Assembly: GCA_019400425.1 (NCBI GenBank)
Contig: JAFREE010000212.1
Location: 1 to 32,827 of the forward strand
DNA: 32,827 nucleotides
Direction of reading: 5' to 3'
From: Hymenochaete sp. R1
Taxonomy: Eukaryota; Basidiomycota; Agaricomycetes; Hymenochaetales; Hymenochaetaceae
Positions 22,208 through 32,827 of the stretch are shown here, piece after piece (the stretch's first letter is position 1; every line of letters begins with the position of its first letter). Both the position numbers and the translations under genes were made by a program. The notes beneath the pieces are model-generated. The model worked only from the letters and a program-made list of their open reading frames with translations, did no database searches and was not told where the DNA came from.

Positions 22208-22567
22208 CTTCCTAGCAACTCCTTTTGACTTATTTCCGCATCACGATCAACGCAGCTGCCATCAAATGCTTGTTCGTGCGATGGTGATGTTCAAAAATAG
22301 ATGAATAGCAACGGTAAACCGGGATGTGGGCGTAGTTTCTTCAACACGACGATAACCGCTAAGCCGGAGGCCGAACGCATTTTATAATCCTTCAGACAAT
22401 TCCCATCGCTCATAACTTGTAAGCATCTGACGCCGCCACCTTTCCCATCCACCCCTGCTCAATTCCTCCCCTTACCTCCGTTCCTCATCGTTGCTCTTTC
22501 CTTCTGACCTCCACGAGCAGCGATACGAGACGTCCTACTACCTACGACTGACCTTCAAGACTCTGGA

Positions 22568-23473
22568 ATGATGACTGGAGTTCTCTCAAAACGCTATCTT
22601 CTCTTAATTGCGCCACTCATGGCATTGAGTCTCAGCGTGAACGCTCAATCATCATCCGTGTCTAGCACAGTATCCTCCTCGTACGTCCTTGCATCCATTG
22701 GTTTACTATCAAGGTCTTTACACTAACTCATACTTGTCTTCCGCAGGTCTTCACTGATCACAGCTGCCCCTTCGAACGCAGCTTCCGCCTCTATCGGTAC
22801 TATGACGATCGAGTGTTATGAGACGACAACTGTGGGAAATGCACCTGCGTCAATTCTTGTCGAGTGCGTCGCTTCGCTGTTCTGGCGTATTTTGCCATAC
22901 TAATGGATTTTCTCGGGCCATTCAGTGCGAATGCAGCATCAACAATTGGTGGCGCAGTTTGCTTTGAAGTCTTCCCTTCCAACGGCGTCCTCACAAGCAT
23001 CAGAGTGTGAGTTCACATACTCGCCTTCGCATCTTGATATTGGCATGTATTCATGATGTTCACCAGAACCGCCTCGCCCGATTTCGAGCCTACATCCCTC
23101 CAGAGCGCTTCCTCATCTGCTTCCGAGACAGCTTCACCTCTCTCTGCGTCATCCTCGTCAACGTCTTCCCACCTCCTGCGAGTCCTCCTTCCCGCGCTCA
23201 TCGGCTCTCTCGTCGGCGTCATTCTCCTCATCGTCGTGCGTATCATTGTTCCACTTCGTTTGTCACATGAAAACGCCCCTTACATATTTCGATCGTTCTC
23301 CATAGACAACACTCTATTTCATGCGTCTACGCACTCGTCGTGTCTCTCAGCAATCCCGCGCAAGACAATGGGCTCAACGAAACAGTGTTTCGTGGGCCCT
23401 CAAACCGGCTCATACACATTCTCACGTTGATAACGTCCAGGCAGGACAATTTGCAATGAAGCCGGAAGTTTGA
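22568..23473 (+). CDS. Small signal-peptide, Ser-rich single-pass membrane protein
   Basis: Not assigned to a family. Five exons (22568-22680, 22747-22863, 22926-23006, 23067-23235, 23306-23473) give 215 residues. Residues 1-27 are a signal peptide ending SVNAQ. A Ser/Ala/Thr-rich ectodomain with two cysteines (ECYETTT, GGAVCFEVF) follows to about 138, with many potential O-glycosylation sites. A transmembrane helix lies at about 141-160 (LPALIGSLVGVILLIV). The cytoplasmic tail of about 55 residues is basic (FMRLRTRRVSQQSRARQW) and ends QAGQFAMKPEV. The fourth intron was chosen because reading through it gives an implausible tail. The layout resembles fungal wall-stress sensors or small surface proteins, but no WSC or other named domain is visible. 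Confidence 0.72.
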
Positions 23474-24213
23474 GGTCAAGGAAGTTCCAATCCACGTCTT
23501 CGACTTCGAGTTAGAAGGAGTGATGGCTCCACCCTTGGGAAAGGGATGTAACGGTTTGAAATGAAAAGAACGGACCTTGTTGTACTTTCTTTATCTCTCT
23601 CATTTACGGTTTTCTCTGGTAGCATCGGCATTGGTTTTTGCCTTCCTTCCTTTTTCTCATCGCAACTTTTTTTTTAGCTTTCAGTTCATTGCAACCACTC
23701 TCCTCTCCGCGCCTCCGTCTGCTCTTGCTTAATTTATTTGGCTATACATTTGTAACGACTCGATTTTTTTCTTTTTCTTCTGCTTTCAGTGCTGTAATGT
23801 GTACTTTCATCTTGCATTGGGTATCTTCGCTGTGATTTTATTTATTTGGACTTGGATGTTTGTTAAACGCTGGAGGCGTCATGGGTCCCTTCGGTCAACG
23901 AATCAAAGGGCATAAGTATCGTACGGACTTTTTTGTTCGTCAAAGCCATGGTGAAAAGTGGGTAGTAGGAAGGCAAGTTGATTACACGATGGGGTTTCGG
24001 CCAGGACAGCAGTTGCTCGCTTTCGTTCGCTCGAGTAAAGAGAAAAAAAATCCCCAGCTTCCATAAGCCTTGCCAATGTATAAGGTGGATTTACTAGAGT
24101 CGAGTCCTTGTTACGAGTACATACAACAAGATGCGCTGTTAACCAAAAGAGATTTAGGTCGTACTTCTTATGTCCGCACACCCATCAAAGAAATCTCAAT
24201 CACACAAATAAGC
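23474..24213. other. Intergenic region between convergent genes
   Basis: Shared 3' flanks of the plus-strand membrane-protein gene and the minus-strand isocitrate dehydrogenase gene. T-rich tracts fit 3' UTR and termination sequence. No gene, RNA or repeat is recognised. Confidence 0.5.
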
Positions 24214-25968
24214 TCAGTTCTCAGCCAGCTTTTGCTGCAATTTTTTCTGAACAACAAGAACGGAGTCAGAAACCGGATTATACAGATGCAAGGGAAAACT
24301 CACGTTGACAGCATCCATATATACATCCGTCACCACCCAGTGCTCCCTCTTCATCTCCTTCCCATGAATCGCCAACGCCAAATCCTTCGTCATAATCCCA
24401 TCCTTGTCAATAACCTCTACGCAACTCTCCTCAAGTTTTCCACAGAACTTGCTCAGCTCCTCGTTCCCATCCACTTTCGCCCTATGGCTCAAACCCCTCG
24501 TCCACGCAAAAATTGACGCAACAGGGTTCGTACTCGTCTCCTTGCCCTTTTGGTGTTCGCGGAAATGCCGGGTAACCGTACCGTGGGCAGCCTCGGCTTC
24601 GACGGTGAGTCCGTCTGGGGTGACGAGTTCGGAGGTCATCATGCCGAGAGAGCCGAATCCTTGGGCAAGGATGTCGGATTGGACATCGCCGTCGTAGTTT
24701 TTGCAGGCCCAGACGAAACCCCCGGAAGATTTGATAGCTTGGGCGACCATGTCGTCGATAAGGCGATGCTCGTAGTATATGGAGGCAGAATCGAAAAGGG
24801 GTTTGTAGTGACTAGGGGAGAGAGACGATAAGTGATATGGAAGCCAGAGGAAAAGGAGGGATACGCCTACGTATCGTACAGATCCTGGAATATGTCCTTG
24901 AAGCGACCGTCGTATTTCTTCATGATGGTGTTCTTTGTGGACAGGAACTGTTTAAAGAGTCAGTATTGGATAACTGCAAGCTCGGACTCGGGACTCCCAC
25001 CAACGGAAGTTTCTTCTGCAGTGCCATCTTGAACGACGAGTGCGCAAACCCGGCAATTGACTAATTTCTCATCAGCACGTTCATCTGGGACTCGTAAATA
25101 CTTTCACGCACCTCGTCTGTATTATACATGCTCATAGCAACACCCGGACCTTGGAAATCGTACACTTCCAAAACTGTCTTTTCAGTCCCGTTACTCGGCT
25201 CGTACACCAGTCGCAATTTTCCTGGTCCGGGCGCTACAAAATCTGTTGATTTGTATTGATCTCCAAATGCATGACGCCCAATGACGATCGGTTTCGTCCA
25301 GCCTGGCACGGGTTTTGGAATCTTGGATAAGACGATGGGTTCACGGAAGACGGTGCCGCCGAGGATATTCCGAATCGTGCCGTTAGGTGATTTCCACATT
25401 TCTTTCAAGTGAAATTCTTTGGAAGCGGTAAGATGGTACGAAGACATGGCAGGCATGAGCAGAGTTTACCTTCTACACGAGCTTCGTCTGGAGTGATGGT
25501 AGCGCATTTAATGCCGACGTTGTATTTCTTGATGGCTTCAGCAGCCTCTATTGTCACCTTATCGTCTGTCTGCAATAACCGTACACGTCACATACAGTAC
25601 ACGACAGAAGTCTGCTCTGCTACGTACCGCATCACGATTTAGTATACCCAGGTCGTAATACTTGATGTCGAGTTCGAGGTACGGTAGAATCAACTGGGAG
25701 TCATAATATCGCATCAACACGTCCAGCAACAAAAGCTGATTCCACATACCTCTTCCCGTATCTTCTTCCAAATAATCCTCGTCATCTCATCTCCATCTAA
25801 TTCAACGACAGGGTTCTGTACCGCAATCTTCTCCGCAACCGCCGTTGCCATGAGCCTCGCGAAAGCCGCACCGAGTCTTTGCTGGTGCAAGACAGACGAG
25901 GCTGTCGGCCTCAAGAGGCGACTTATGGGAGCTTGCCTAGAACATGATGTGAAACGCGAGATCAACAT
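24214..25968 (-). CDS. IDP1: NADP-dependent isocitrate dehydrogenase, mitochondrial type
   Basis: Oxidatively decarboxylates isocitrate to 2-oxoglutarate, making NADPH. Eight exons, minus strand: 25968-25750, 25693-25628, 25569-25470, 25416-25112, 25060-25001, 24947-24880, 24811-24304 and 24246-24214; 452 residues, normal for the homodimeric eukaryotic enzyme plus a leader. Residues 1-39 are Arg/Ser-rich with no acidic residue, as expected for a mitochondrial presequence. Met40 begins [20 protein letters not shown], close to the N-terminus of cytosolic forms. Hallmarks are [13 protein letters not shown], the substrate loop SPNGTIRN (138-145), the IDH/IMDH signature NYDGDVQSD (311-319) and [11 protein letters not shown] (NADP side). 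All key residues appear intact. It is very likely functional housekeeping, unrelated in role to its neighbours. Confidence 0.96.
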
Positions 25969-26622
25969 TTCTGCCGGTGCTGGTATCGCTGTGAGAGATG
26001 CGTAGGAGGTATGGGTACCAGGGTAAGGCTGCCTTCGTGGCAGGAGCTATGAATGGTCAGCGAGGATTTCACGCGCTTCGTTCGAGTTTTCGGCGGCTTT
26101 CTTTGATTTAGATGAGATTAGATTAGATATTGAGGCGTCGATCGTGTCGCGCGTCGTATCGAGGAAAAACAGAAAACCTCCAAAGCTTTCCGAGTCGCTT
26201 GTTTGCTCCACAATCTTGTTCATCCTCCCCGAGAACCCACTACTAGAGATAGTGCATCGATGTCAAATAACAGATGCTTGCTGATTTCAGGCAAGAACCA
26301 TGCGTGTCGAACTGGCTTATATCTCCCAAATGGAATTTCTTCTGTCCTACGGACTAACGATTCGTCGGACTCGTATCTTGCAAGTCGCCAACCATACTCG
26401 CTCGCAAGGTGAGCGTGCCTTTCTATTAACCTTTTCAAAAGAGTCTGCAGAAGCTTAGACGTATTGGCCTACTCTGGAAGCGAAAATCTCATATTTGCGG
26501 TCGCTTACGATTTGGAATGAGCAGCACCTCGATTCTTTCTTTCTGTATCATCCCGGCCTTTCCTCCTCGGACCGCCTTTCTCTCGATCACCGTGTTCAAC
26601 TTCTTTCAAACCCACCCTAAAT
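25969..26622. other. IDH upstream region, no gene seen
   Basis: The 5' flank of the isocitrate dehydrogenase gene. From about 26530 the plus strand becomes CT-rich, as basidiomycete promoters often are, just before the doubtful small gene. No other feature is seen. Confidence 0.45.
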
Positions 26623-26915
26623 ATGCCTTCCCCTTCGACAAATTTATCGTCGACTTCGGAGGCCTTGAACAATGCAGGCTGGCTATGCCCCTTATCGAGC
26701 AAGTGACCCGTTTACTGCCTACCTTTTCATGTCTCAAAAGGGTGTTGGGAAAGGAACCATACTGGGGAAGAATGGCATGCCCATCCGCAGTCGAGCTTGC
26801 TGGCGACAGGCACCCATATACGAGTAAGCACGCCCTCGTTGTATGGATTATGGATCTTAAGCTGACGCAAATTTTGTAAACGTGCAGGGGAAGAAATCGC
26901 GGTAGATATGGCTAA
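26623..26915 (+). pseudogene. Doubtful small two-exon gene with a 4-bp duplication frameshift
   Basis: Not recognised. An ATG at 26623 follows a CT-rich leader and encodes MPSPSTNLSSTSEALNNAG, but the frame then ends at TGA 26704-26706. At 26677-26684 GGCT is tandemly repeated. Counting it once would join the leader to a second frame (YAPYRASDPFTAYLF ... WRQAPIYE), which splices cleanly at a GT-AG intron 26824-26887 and ends EGRNRGRYG at 26915. A competing frame across the same exons (ATG 26685, ending EEIAVDMAK at 26919) is also open. Either a frameshifted gene or chance overlapping frames; RNA evidence would settle it. Confidence 0.3.
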
Positions 26916-26919
26916 ATAA

Positions 26920-27394
26920 CTCAAAGGTGGAGAGAATCACGAACTCTGTTACCGCGCATTGTCGGTTTTGTCCAACTTTTCAATGACAAATAGGGGGTAT
27001 ATATTTGGGCTTAGCTTCGGTTTCCAGTGCTGGAAGGTGTTTTGCATCGAGACGGCTCTTCTAGTTTTTATACTACTCTTCAGACGGAGCTACATGCGCG
27101 CGGGACTAAAGTAGGTGGTCAGAAACTAGTATTCTTGCACGAAGAATCGCCTGAGTCTGATCGAAACTTGATAGGCTGAGGTTCACGTCGATTGTCATTG
27201 CCGGGGGATGCATGTTACTGGTCGCTCTGAGCACAATGAACATATGCTCTGTCAGCTCGAAACATGGCATTTGAGCGACGAAAGCCACCACCAAAAGGAC
27301 AAGACTGCGCCTGGTGAGTATGAGTATAACTTCATAGAGGATCATGAAGGATAATAACATAAACGTTATTGCGAAGTACACAGAAGTTCAACTT
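26920..27394. other. Intergenic region, no gene seen
   Basis: Contains a TATATATT box-like sequence near 26998-27005 with no gene clearly placed to use it, and the 3' flank of the minus-strand transporter gene. Confidence 0.4.
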
Positions 27395-29597
27395 CTACGC
27401 TAACATCCATGGCGTTCGGTGTACCCAACTTCTTGCTCGCTTTCCGTATATGTACATAGGTATCGTCGTGAGAGATACTGCGATATTAATACCGCCGATG
27501 GTACAAAACGTTCGCAAGACACCTATTTTTGGTCAAGTGATATGCACTAGAAACAAAGCATCGGAAAACGTACCTTGGTTGATAATCCAAGGCGTCACGA
27601 ACCAAGTGACCGCAAACGAAAGAATGTTCTTGAAACAGCTAAATCATCTTCAGTTGAGTATTGGTAAACGTCGAGTTACACTTTTGACTTACTTGACTGT
27701 AGCAAATGCCTCAGGAGCAAAATTCGAATGCGCGTCGACAACATAAGAGATGACACTAGTAAGAACGGATTCAAGGAAGTTCTCAATTTGTTGTGACAAA
27801 GGTTACCTACGCGAGACTTCCTATAGCTTGCCCAAAGTTGATCATAGAGTATAAGATTTCAGGTCCTATCCAGAGCTGGTGAAGATTGGCGCTGATAGCC
27901 CATCCGAACCAACCCATAGTCATTGATAAGATCATCGGGATGACCATTAGCAATCGGAACCTAACAAACCAAGAACAATTCAGTGTATTGAAAAAGTCAA
28001 ATACGAGGCGAATGCTGACTCGGGTTCGTACACTCCAGCATTCCTCCTTGACATCCAAGTCACGGTCCAGTCGCTCAGAGGACCGGCTAAAATGTTACCG
28101 AGAAACGAGGCAATGAAGGGCCCCACTCCTGCTATGAGCCCAACGGATCCAGCACCGAAACCGTATCCATAAGCAGGATCGGAAAATAGCAGTGACACTG
28201 ACACTGAAAGTGCCACCACTTCCCACAGAAACGTTCGACATGTAAGTCAGAAGCGAGTGAGACTCGTGCTGAAAGAGTACGAAACTCACACCAAGTGGTT
28301 ATTGTGCCATACACGAGTGATCCCCACAACACGACAGGGCTCAGACAGAGGGTAAATGGTCTGCAGGCGACTTTGAAGAAACTCTCGTTGGTGAGATGAG
28401 GCACAGGCCATAGCTTCATCAGTTCCCATATTGATTTGGGCTTTTCATCCTCTGATGCTGGTAACACCTGACTTTCAGAATCAGCTGCTGAAGGAAGCGA
28501 ATGTTTTTCTCCCGACTTCTGTTCGCGTTCAATTTCGGACTTCGTTGAACGACTATCTAGAGCGACGGTCGCTGATGGAAAGTCTCGACAATGAGCCGTC
28601 TCTGGAACAAAGAGGAGAGTGAGAAAAAGAAGAACGCCAAACTACAATGAGACCATTATTGAAGGAGCTGCGAAAATAAATTAAAAGTGCATACCAATGC
28701 TGCCTCAATGATGAAGCAAATTCTCCAAGACCTATATGTAATAATTAAATTTATGTCTTAAGAGAACTCTTCGAACTTACAGATTCTGGATCAGGAATCC
28801 ATTAACGACGTAGACCCCATCAATGCCGCCTAAATAAGCAAACTGGGGTTGAAATAAGGCAATATCATTCTCAGCCGGAGACATTTTGACGTACATTCCA
28901 AAGAGCGATCCATCTACCCCTTTCATGCACAAAGAATACGTCTCTGAATCCATAGACTTCAGTTCGACGCGCGAATCATTTGTCAAACTTACTCACGCTA
29001 TGACGGCTTCAACGAGACTCTCGATAGGTGCGATGCCCATCCCACCGACAATTCGACTGGCAGTCAAATTTCCCACGTCTTTGGCCAGTGCGCTCCAGAT
29101 TGCGCTCCCGACCAAGAGTAGATTCCCAGCCAGAAATATAGGTCGCCTGCCCCAAACAACCCCCGCCGGCGCCATGATTAGCATCACCAGCCCTATGGCC
29201 AGACAGCAATCGCCCGTGATCTTTGAAAGCTCGTCCGTTGTCGTACCGAGATTCTCGGCAACCTGAACAAGACCTGCTCCGATAATAGGTCCAAAAGCAC
29301 CGACGACACCCGCACCGTAAGTGAGAGTGAGCATAAGCGCGAGCTTGCGCCAGCGAGGCCAGTTGAGAGGATCATTAGGTGAAGAAGAAGGCTGCGGAAC
29401 GAGGATGATGCCAGCGTCACTCCGCTTCAGGTTTGATGAACTAGCGTCAACCTGAGGCAATCCATTGGAGTGGAGATCGTCCAATAACGATGTCCCTGGA
29501 GTCGCTACGTTAGCCCGTGACACAAAGACAAAGTGATGTCTGACTTACCGGGAACATCTTCATGCAGGTACTTATCTGCGAGCACTCCAAGACCCAT
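27395..29597 (-). CDS. Major facilitator superfamily transporter, fungal DHA1-like
   Basis: Proton-linked transporter of the plasma or vacuolar membrane; substrate unknown. Eleven exons, minus strand: 29597-29549, 29495-28997, 28943-28895, 28842-28781, 28731-28695, 28641-28290, 28203-28020, 27960-27811, 27755-27693, 27638-27574 and 27522-27395; 545 residues, usual for the family. The cytoplasmic N-terminus carries the fungal DHA1 hallmark NDPLNWPRWRK (57-67). The TM2-TM3 loop has motif A as GVVWGRRP (128-135). DVFFVHERG follows TM4, and a hydrophilic central loop after PETAH is about 80 residues long. The second half includes YGFGAGSVGLIAGVGPFIAS and GPLSDW. The last helices and loop end YGKRARSWVHRTPWMLA. 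About twelve TM segments are seen, with no break. It is divergent from the SDR-like gene at 30665, 1067 nt away. Confidence 0.9.
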
Positions 29598-30618
29598 AGT
29601 CGTCGAAACCAGAATAGGGGTGTCTTACTTGGTGTATCCTGCATCCGACTTCCATTGTTATTTAAGCTGGTCCTCGCACACGAGAATAAAACAGCGGCTC
29701 CGACGTATCGCGCAACCTTTGAGCCATGCGAAAAGACTCGGGTTTTTGTTGGAGCATAAATAGGCGCCTGAAGGATGATGCAGAGATACACGCTGGTCGG
29801 GTTACACAAAGAGGAACCAGAAGCATTGATAGGGTCACAGGTCGAAAGAGACCGAGCTCAGCCCCAAGCTTGAAAGACGAGAAGGTCCATAGGTGATGAA
29901 GAGACGATATGAGGGTTACAGCAAGGAAGGAATTTGCCGTGCATTTATAGATGATTATAGCCTACGTTAGTTCTCGGAGACAGAAACACCAAGCTTTATG
30001 TTACAGGGTCATGGACTTGAAGAGGTTCGTGAGTCGTCGCCTTGAGCGTGGGTGGACCTCCGAGACTCCGAGTCGACGCTTACTCGAGGGTCATGCGTCC
30101 ACAAAGCTAGATCGTTGGTGCTCATGCAATGAGAAGCTTATGGGGTTCTTGTGTGAAAGAAAGATTATCGGCGATATCGACTGGTTACAGAGCTGTTGGG
30201 ACGGACGAGGAAATCATGTTCAATTTGACGATTTCGAGTCGGGATCCGGAGTCGACAGTGTCGATCAGCGGCCAACACCGACACCATCGATTCCGCGTCC
30301 CGGTTCCGCGAAGACTGGAGTCAGTGGAGACTTTGTCCAGTGACCACTGACCTCGACGACCACGGCCATAGTCATCTCATCTACAACCACAAATCACTGC
30401 TTATGCCTACGAAAACTCTTAATTGTGAGCCACCGAGCTTCGCCTGTCTCTATTTCCCTTGGCTTATTGTCGGTCTGACGCGGAGTGCAACGTTTCATGG
30501 CTCGGCACATTCTCCTAGATATGGTTACCTGACTGCTTGGTAATTTCATGTAAACCTCTTTTGTCATTGTGTCATAATGCTTACTTTTCTTCGTCACACA
30601 GTCATGTACTTTCATGGG
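29598..30618. other. Intergenic region between divergent MFS and SDR-like genes
   Basis: About 1 kb holding both promoters. A 130-codon open frame at 29951-30343 has no hydrophobic or family signal and many GAGTC/GTCGA-type short repeats, so it is not called. No RNA gene or transposon is recognised. Confidence 0.5.
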
Positions 30619-30625
30619 TATAAAA
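30619..30625 (+). promoter_or_regulatory. TATA box of the SDR-like gene
   Basis: TATAAAA at 30619-30625, 39 nt before the ATG at 30665. The close spacing implies a short 5' UTR and supports that ATG as the start. Confidence 0.5.
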
Positions 30626-30664
30626 TGCGATTGAAAAGCGTATCGATATCCTCAACTATAAGCT

Positions 30665-31995
30665 ATGAAGGTTCTGCTGCTTGGTGCAACTGGTTACATC
30701 GGAGGTGAGTCGTCTACGCTTTGTATGCATGACTAGCAGGGTTTCTTTATCATACTACCTCTAGGGTCAACTCTGGTCTCTCTCAAGAAAACGCACCCCA
30801 CACTAGATATTCACGCTGTCGTCCGTAACCCGGCTCTTGTCGAACCCATCTCCGCTGCTGGCGCTACGCAGATTCATGTCCTCTCCATCCTCGACGAATC
30901 TTCGACGGAGCTCTTTGTCGACCTCTTGGCGAAGTACGACATTATTATCAACGCTGGAGACAGCATTGATGTGAGGTTGATGGAGCGTTTGCGCTCGGGA
31001 CTAAGGAAGCGAAAGGATACGTTGAAGGCAGCAGGCATCGGAGGTGTGGGAACTCTTGTACATATTTCTGGAGCAACATCGTTCCTAGATGGGAGTAAGG
31101 ACGGGAAATGGAACCCTGATGCGAAGATCTGGACGGTTTGTTTTTTATGCTTTATCGTACATGGTATATAGCTCAATTCTTTTCAAACAGGACGACGAGT
31201 CAGATATCCGACAGATAAGTACGGAGGTCATTCACGGGACATTCGATGTGCCGTACGACCTTTCTCACGTCTCATCAAGTTTAAATCATTGGCTAATCCG
31301 TTGAATTGTCGCTAGGTTGCTCAAAGCGTCTGAAGCAGGTGATTTCAACTTGTTCATCGTCTGTCCAACTTGCGTCTACGGCGAAGGCATAGGTCCCATC
31401 AAGAAGGCCTCTGCATTCCTCGCCATGTCTCTTGCTCGCTTTGAAGGGGGAAAGAGACCATGCTACGTGGGAGAAGGGTCAAATAGAACCTCTCTGGTGC
31501 GTGTCGCAAAATTGAATGGCTTGTTTTACTCCAGTCTTTATTTATCGCACGGTGTGACCAGGTTCATATTTCTGATGTCTCAAGCGCCATTGCTATTGTG
31601 CTTGATCTCGCAATCGAAGCGCACGGCGAACTGCTCCCAACCAGTCCATATAGTCACTACTACATCATGGTTGCGAAGGTGCTCACCTGGAAAGAACTGG
31701 CCACACTATTTGCAAAGGTCTTGCACACTAGAGGAATAGCACCTTCTCCCGTGCCTACTAGCGTTCCCTTTGATACAGGGAATTTGTACGAAGTGTACGT
31801 TGTTTTTTTATTCGTTGTACTTAATATCGTACTGATGTAGATTCCAGGGTGTTTTCGTCAAATATGAACGTGAAGGGTATTCGCGCCGCATCGGCTGGCT
31901 TCGACCTCCTTCATCCAGGCATCGACGAAGAAGAATTTTCGAAGTCCATAGAGTTGGCGTTGGAAGCATTACAAGCTGGGAAATCGGGGCATTGA
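30665..31995 (+). CDS. SDR/NAD-dependent epimerase-like NAD(P)-binding protein
   Basis: Predicted cytosolic Rossmann-fold protein related to extended SDRs and NmrA-like reductases; substrate unknown. Six exons (30665-30704, 30765-31135, 31191-31252, 31316-31496, 31562-31794, 31848-31995) give 344 residues. The N-terminus MKVLLLGATGYIGG carries the dinucleotide-binding GxxGxxG. LVHISGATS follows beta-strand 5. CPTCVYGEG (174-182) matches the P-x-x-x-YG motif of extended SDRs, and VHISDVSSAIAIVLDLAIE is the typical following block. The usual catalytic YxxxK is not visible between about 105 and 160, so it may be an atypical reductase or a regulator. The last 3' splice site was chosen at 31847 because it opens a conserved-looking C-terminus ending LQAGKSGH. 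Confidence 0.85.
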
Positions 31996-32827
31996 ACAGT
32001 AAGAAGAACTTCTCGGTACCGATAATTATGTTTTATTACAAGCAAGCAAGTGTTCAACTCAGACGTACATTTGGTCGTATATTTGAATCTTAAAGCTCGT
32101 GCACCAATACATGACTTGCTAGTGCAATTACTCGAAACGATCGAAATATAACATCTTCCTCTTTCAAATGCCCCAGCTTCGCCACAAATCATTGCACACA
32201 TTGCAAAAGAACCCAATGTGAATGCGGTTAGTCTTCTTGATTTGCTTCAGCAGAGCAGGGCTGAATCTAGTCCATATTAGAGCTTTTGATACAAGCAATG
32301 GAGCCATTCGTCACATTGCACCTATGCATTACTGTACATAAGAAGATATCCCTCTCGACCTGGGTCCAGCTGCATCTGGACTCGCATTCGATTCCCACGT
32401 TACCTTCTCGTATCGAGTTTCAGCGTTTCCTTCCATAAGATTTCTTCTCACTCCCATTCGCGATGCCTTCAAGAGAAAATAGCGTTGAACTTTTCGACTT
32501 GGAAAATTCTCCCTATGCCCAACTACAAAAAAGTGAGCAGGCCGAATGCTCATACCCAAAAATGCAGCTGATGGAAGTACAATTCTCTTACCCTCTGCAT
32601 TTTCAAGTGTGTGAAAAAAAGGGTTACGATTGTTACCATGATTACGATCATGAAAACAGCGAGTACGTTATTCACGGTGAGTTACGCGGTTACTGGGACT
32701 CGGTGCCCACTTTGCTGATAGAACATCTATCTTCCTTTTCCCGAACAATAGTATAATGGGGTAGTTAGGTATTTAATGCAAAAGCAAAACCTGTGCACAA
32801 ACATCAAAAACGCGAACAAAACCAAAC
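31996..32827. other. Right-edge region, no confident gene
   Basis: 3' flank of the SDR-like gene, then unassigned sequence. A 97-codon plus-strand frame at 32463-32756 (MPSRENSVELFDLE..., charged and Tyr-rich) is protein-like but unsupported by any family or splice pattern. It may be a small gene or chance. Confidence 0.4.

Larger units (their letters stand above)
20735..22567. other. Long gene-poor intergenic region
   Basis: About 1.8 kb without a confident gene. It contains a conserved element near the copy B start, a cluster of bZIP/MluI-type sites (21345-21371), a short tandem duplication (21746-21776) and a GC-rich coding-like fragment (21953-22207), each listed separately. The end is the CT-rich promoter of the gene at 22568. 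Confidence 0.5.

Noticed and set aside
29951..30343. A 130-codon open frame between the MFS and SDR-like genes
   Set aside because: No family similarity; many short GAGTC-like repeats and an Arg-rich composition suggest a chance frame in promoter DNA.
27395..31995. A biosynthetic cluster made of MFS, SDR-like and Rieske genes
   Set aside because: Housekeeping IDH and an unrelated membrane-protein gene lie between the Rieske pair and the MFS gene. No backbone synthase or pathway regulator is present.
32463..32756. A 97-codon open frame at the right edge
   Set aside because: Plausible composition, but no family, splice or promoter support. It is mentioned only in the intergenic entry.

Overview
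The window looks like nuclear DNA of a wood- or litter-decaying basidiomycete (Agaricomycetes). Genes are compact and split by many short GT-AG introns, mostly 49-70 nt. The content includes a Plavaka-class transposase, a basidiomycete-expanded gene family, CBM1-carrying GH5 mannanases and pyrimidine-rich promoters. No tRNA, rRNA or CRISPR was seen. Exon models were built by hand from splice sites, frame continuity and family motifs. For every gene with both ends in the window, the exon lengths sum to whole codons.

Layout. 1-2610 (minus): decayed Plavaka transposase, running off the left edge. 2771-4895 (plus): a basidiomycete-type uncharacterised gene, head-to-head with the transposase. 4896-6066: no gene, with an AT-rich repeat-like stretch. 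6067-8652 (plus): Tvp38/TMEM64 Golgi membrane protein with a long low-complexity tail. 9412-11125 and 11924-13650 (plus): tandem duplicated CBM1-GH5_7 endo-mannanases that share promoter blocks. 14601-15392 (plus): small single-pass membrane protein. 15724-17857 and 18623-20734 (minus): tandem duplicated Rieske-type oxygenases, each with 16 exons, 15 of them identical in length. 20735-22567: long gene-poor stretch with a bZIP-type site cluster and a coding-like fragment. 22568-23473 (plus): small signal-anchored Ser-rich membrane protein. 24214-25968 (minus): mitochondrial-type NADP-isocitrate dehydrogenase. 26623-26915: doubtful small gene. 27395-29597 (minus): major facilitator transporter. 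30665-31995 (plus): SDR/epimerase-like NAD(P)-binding protein.

How they work together. The mannanases are secreted hemicellulases for plant cell wall breakdown. The two Rieske oxygenases, the MFS transporter and the SDR-like protein could all serve small-molecule metabolism, but housekeeping IDH lies among them and nothing in the sequence proves a cluster. The clearest themes are two independent tandem duplications, and a transposon-associated left end where both genes carry in-frame stops. I did not find a convincing new defence or mobile system. The least explained features are the transposase/uncharacterised-gene pair and the exon-for-exon conserved Rieske pair.
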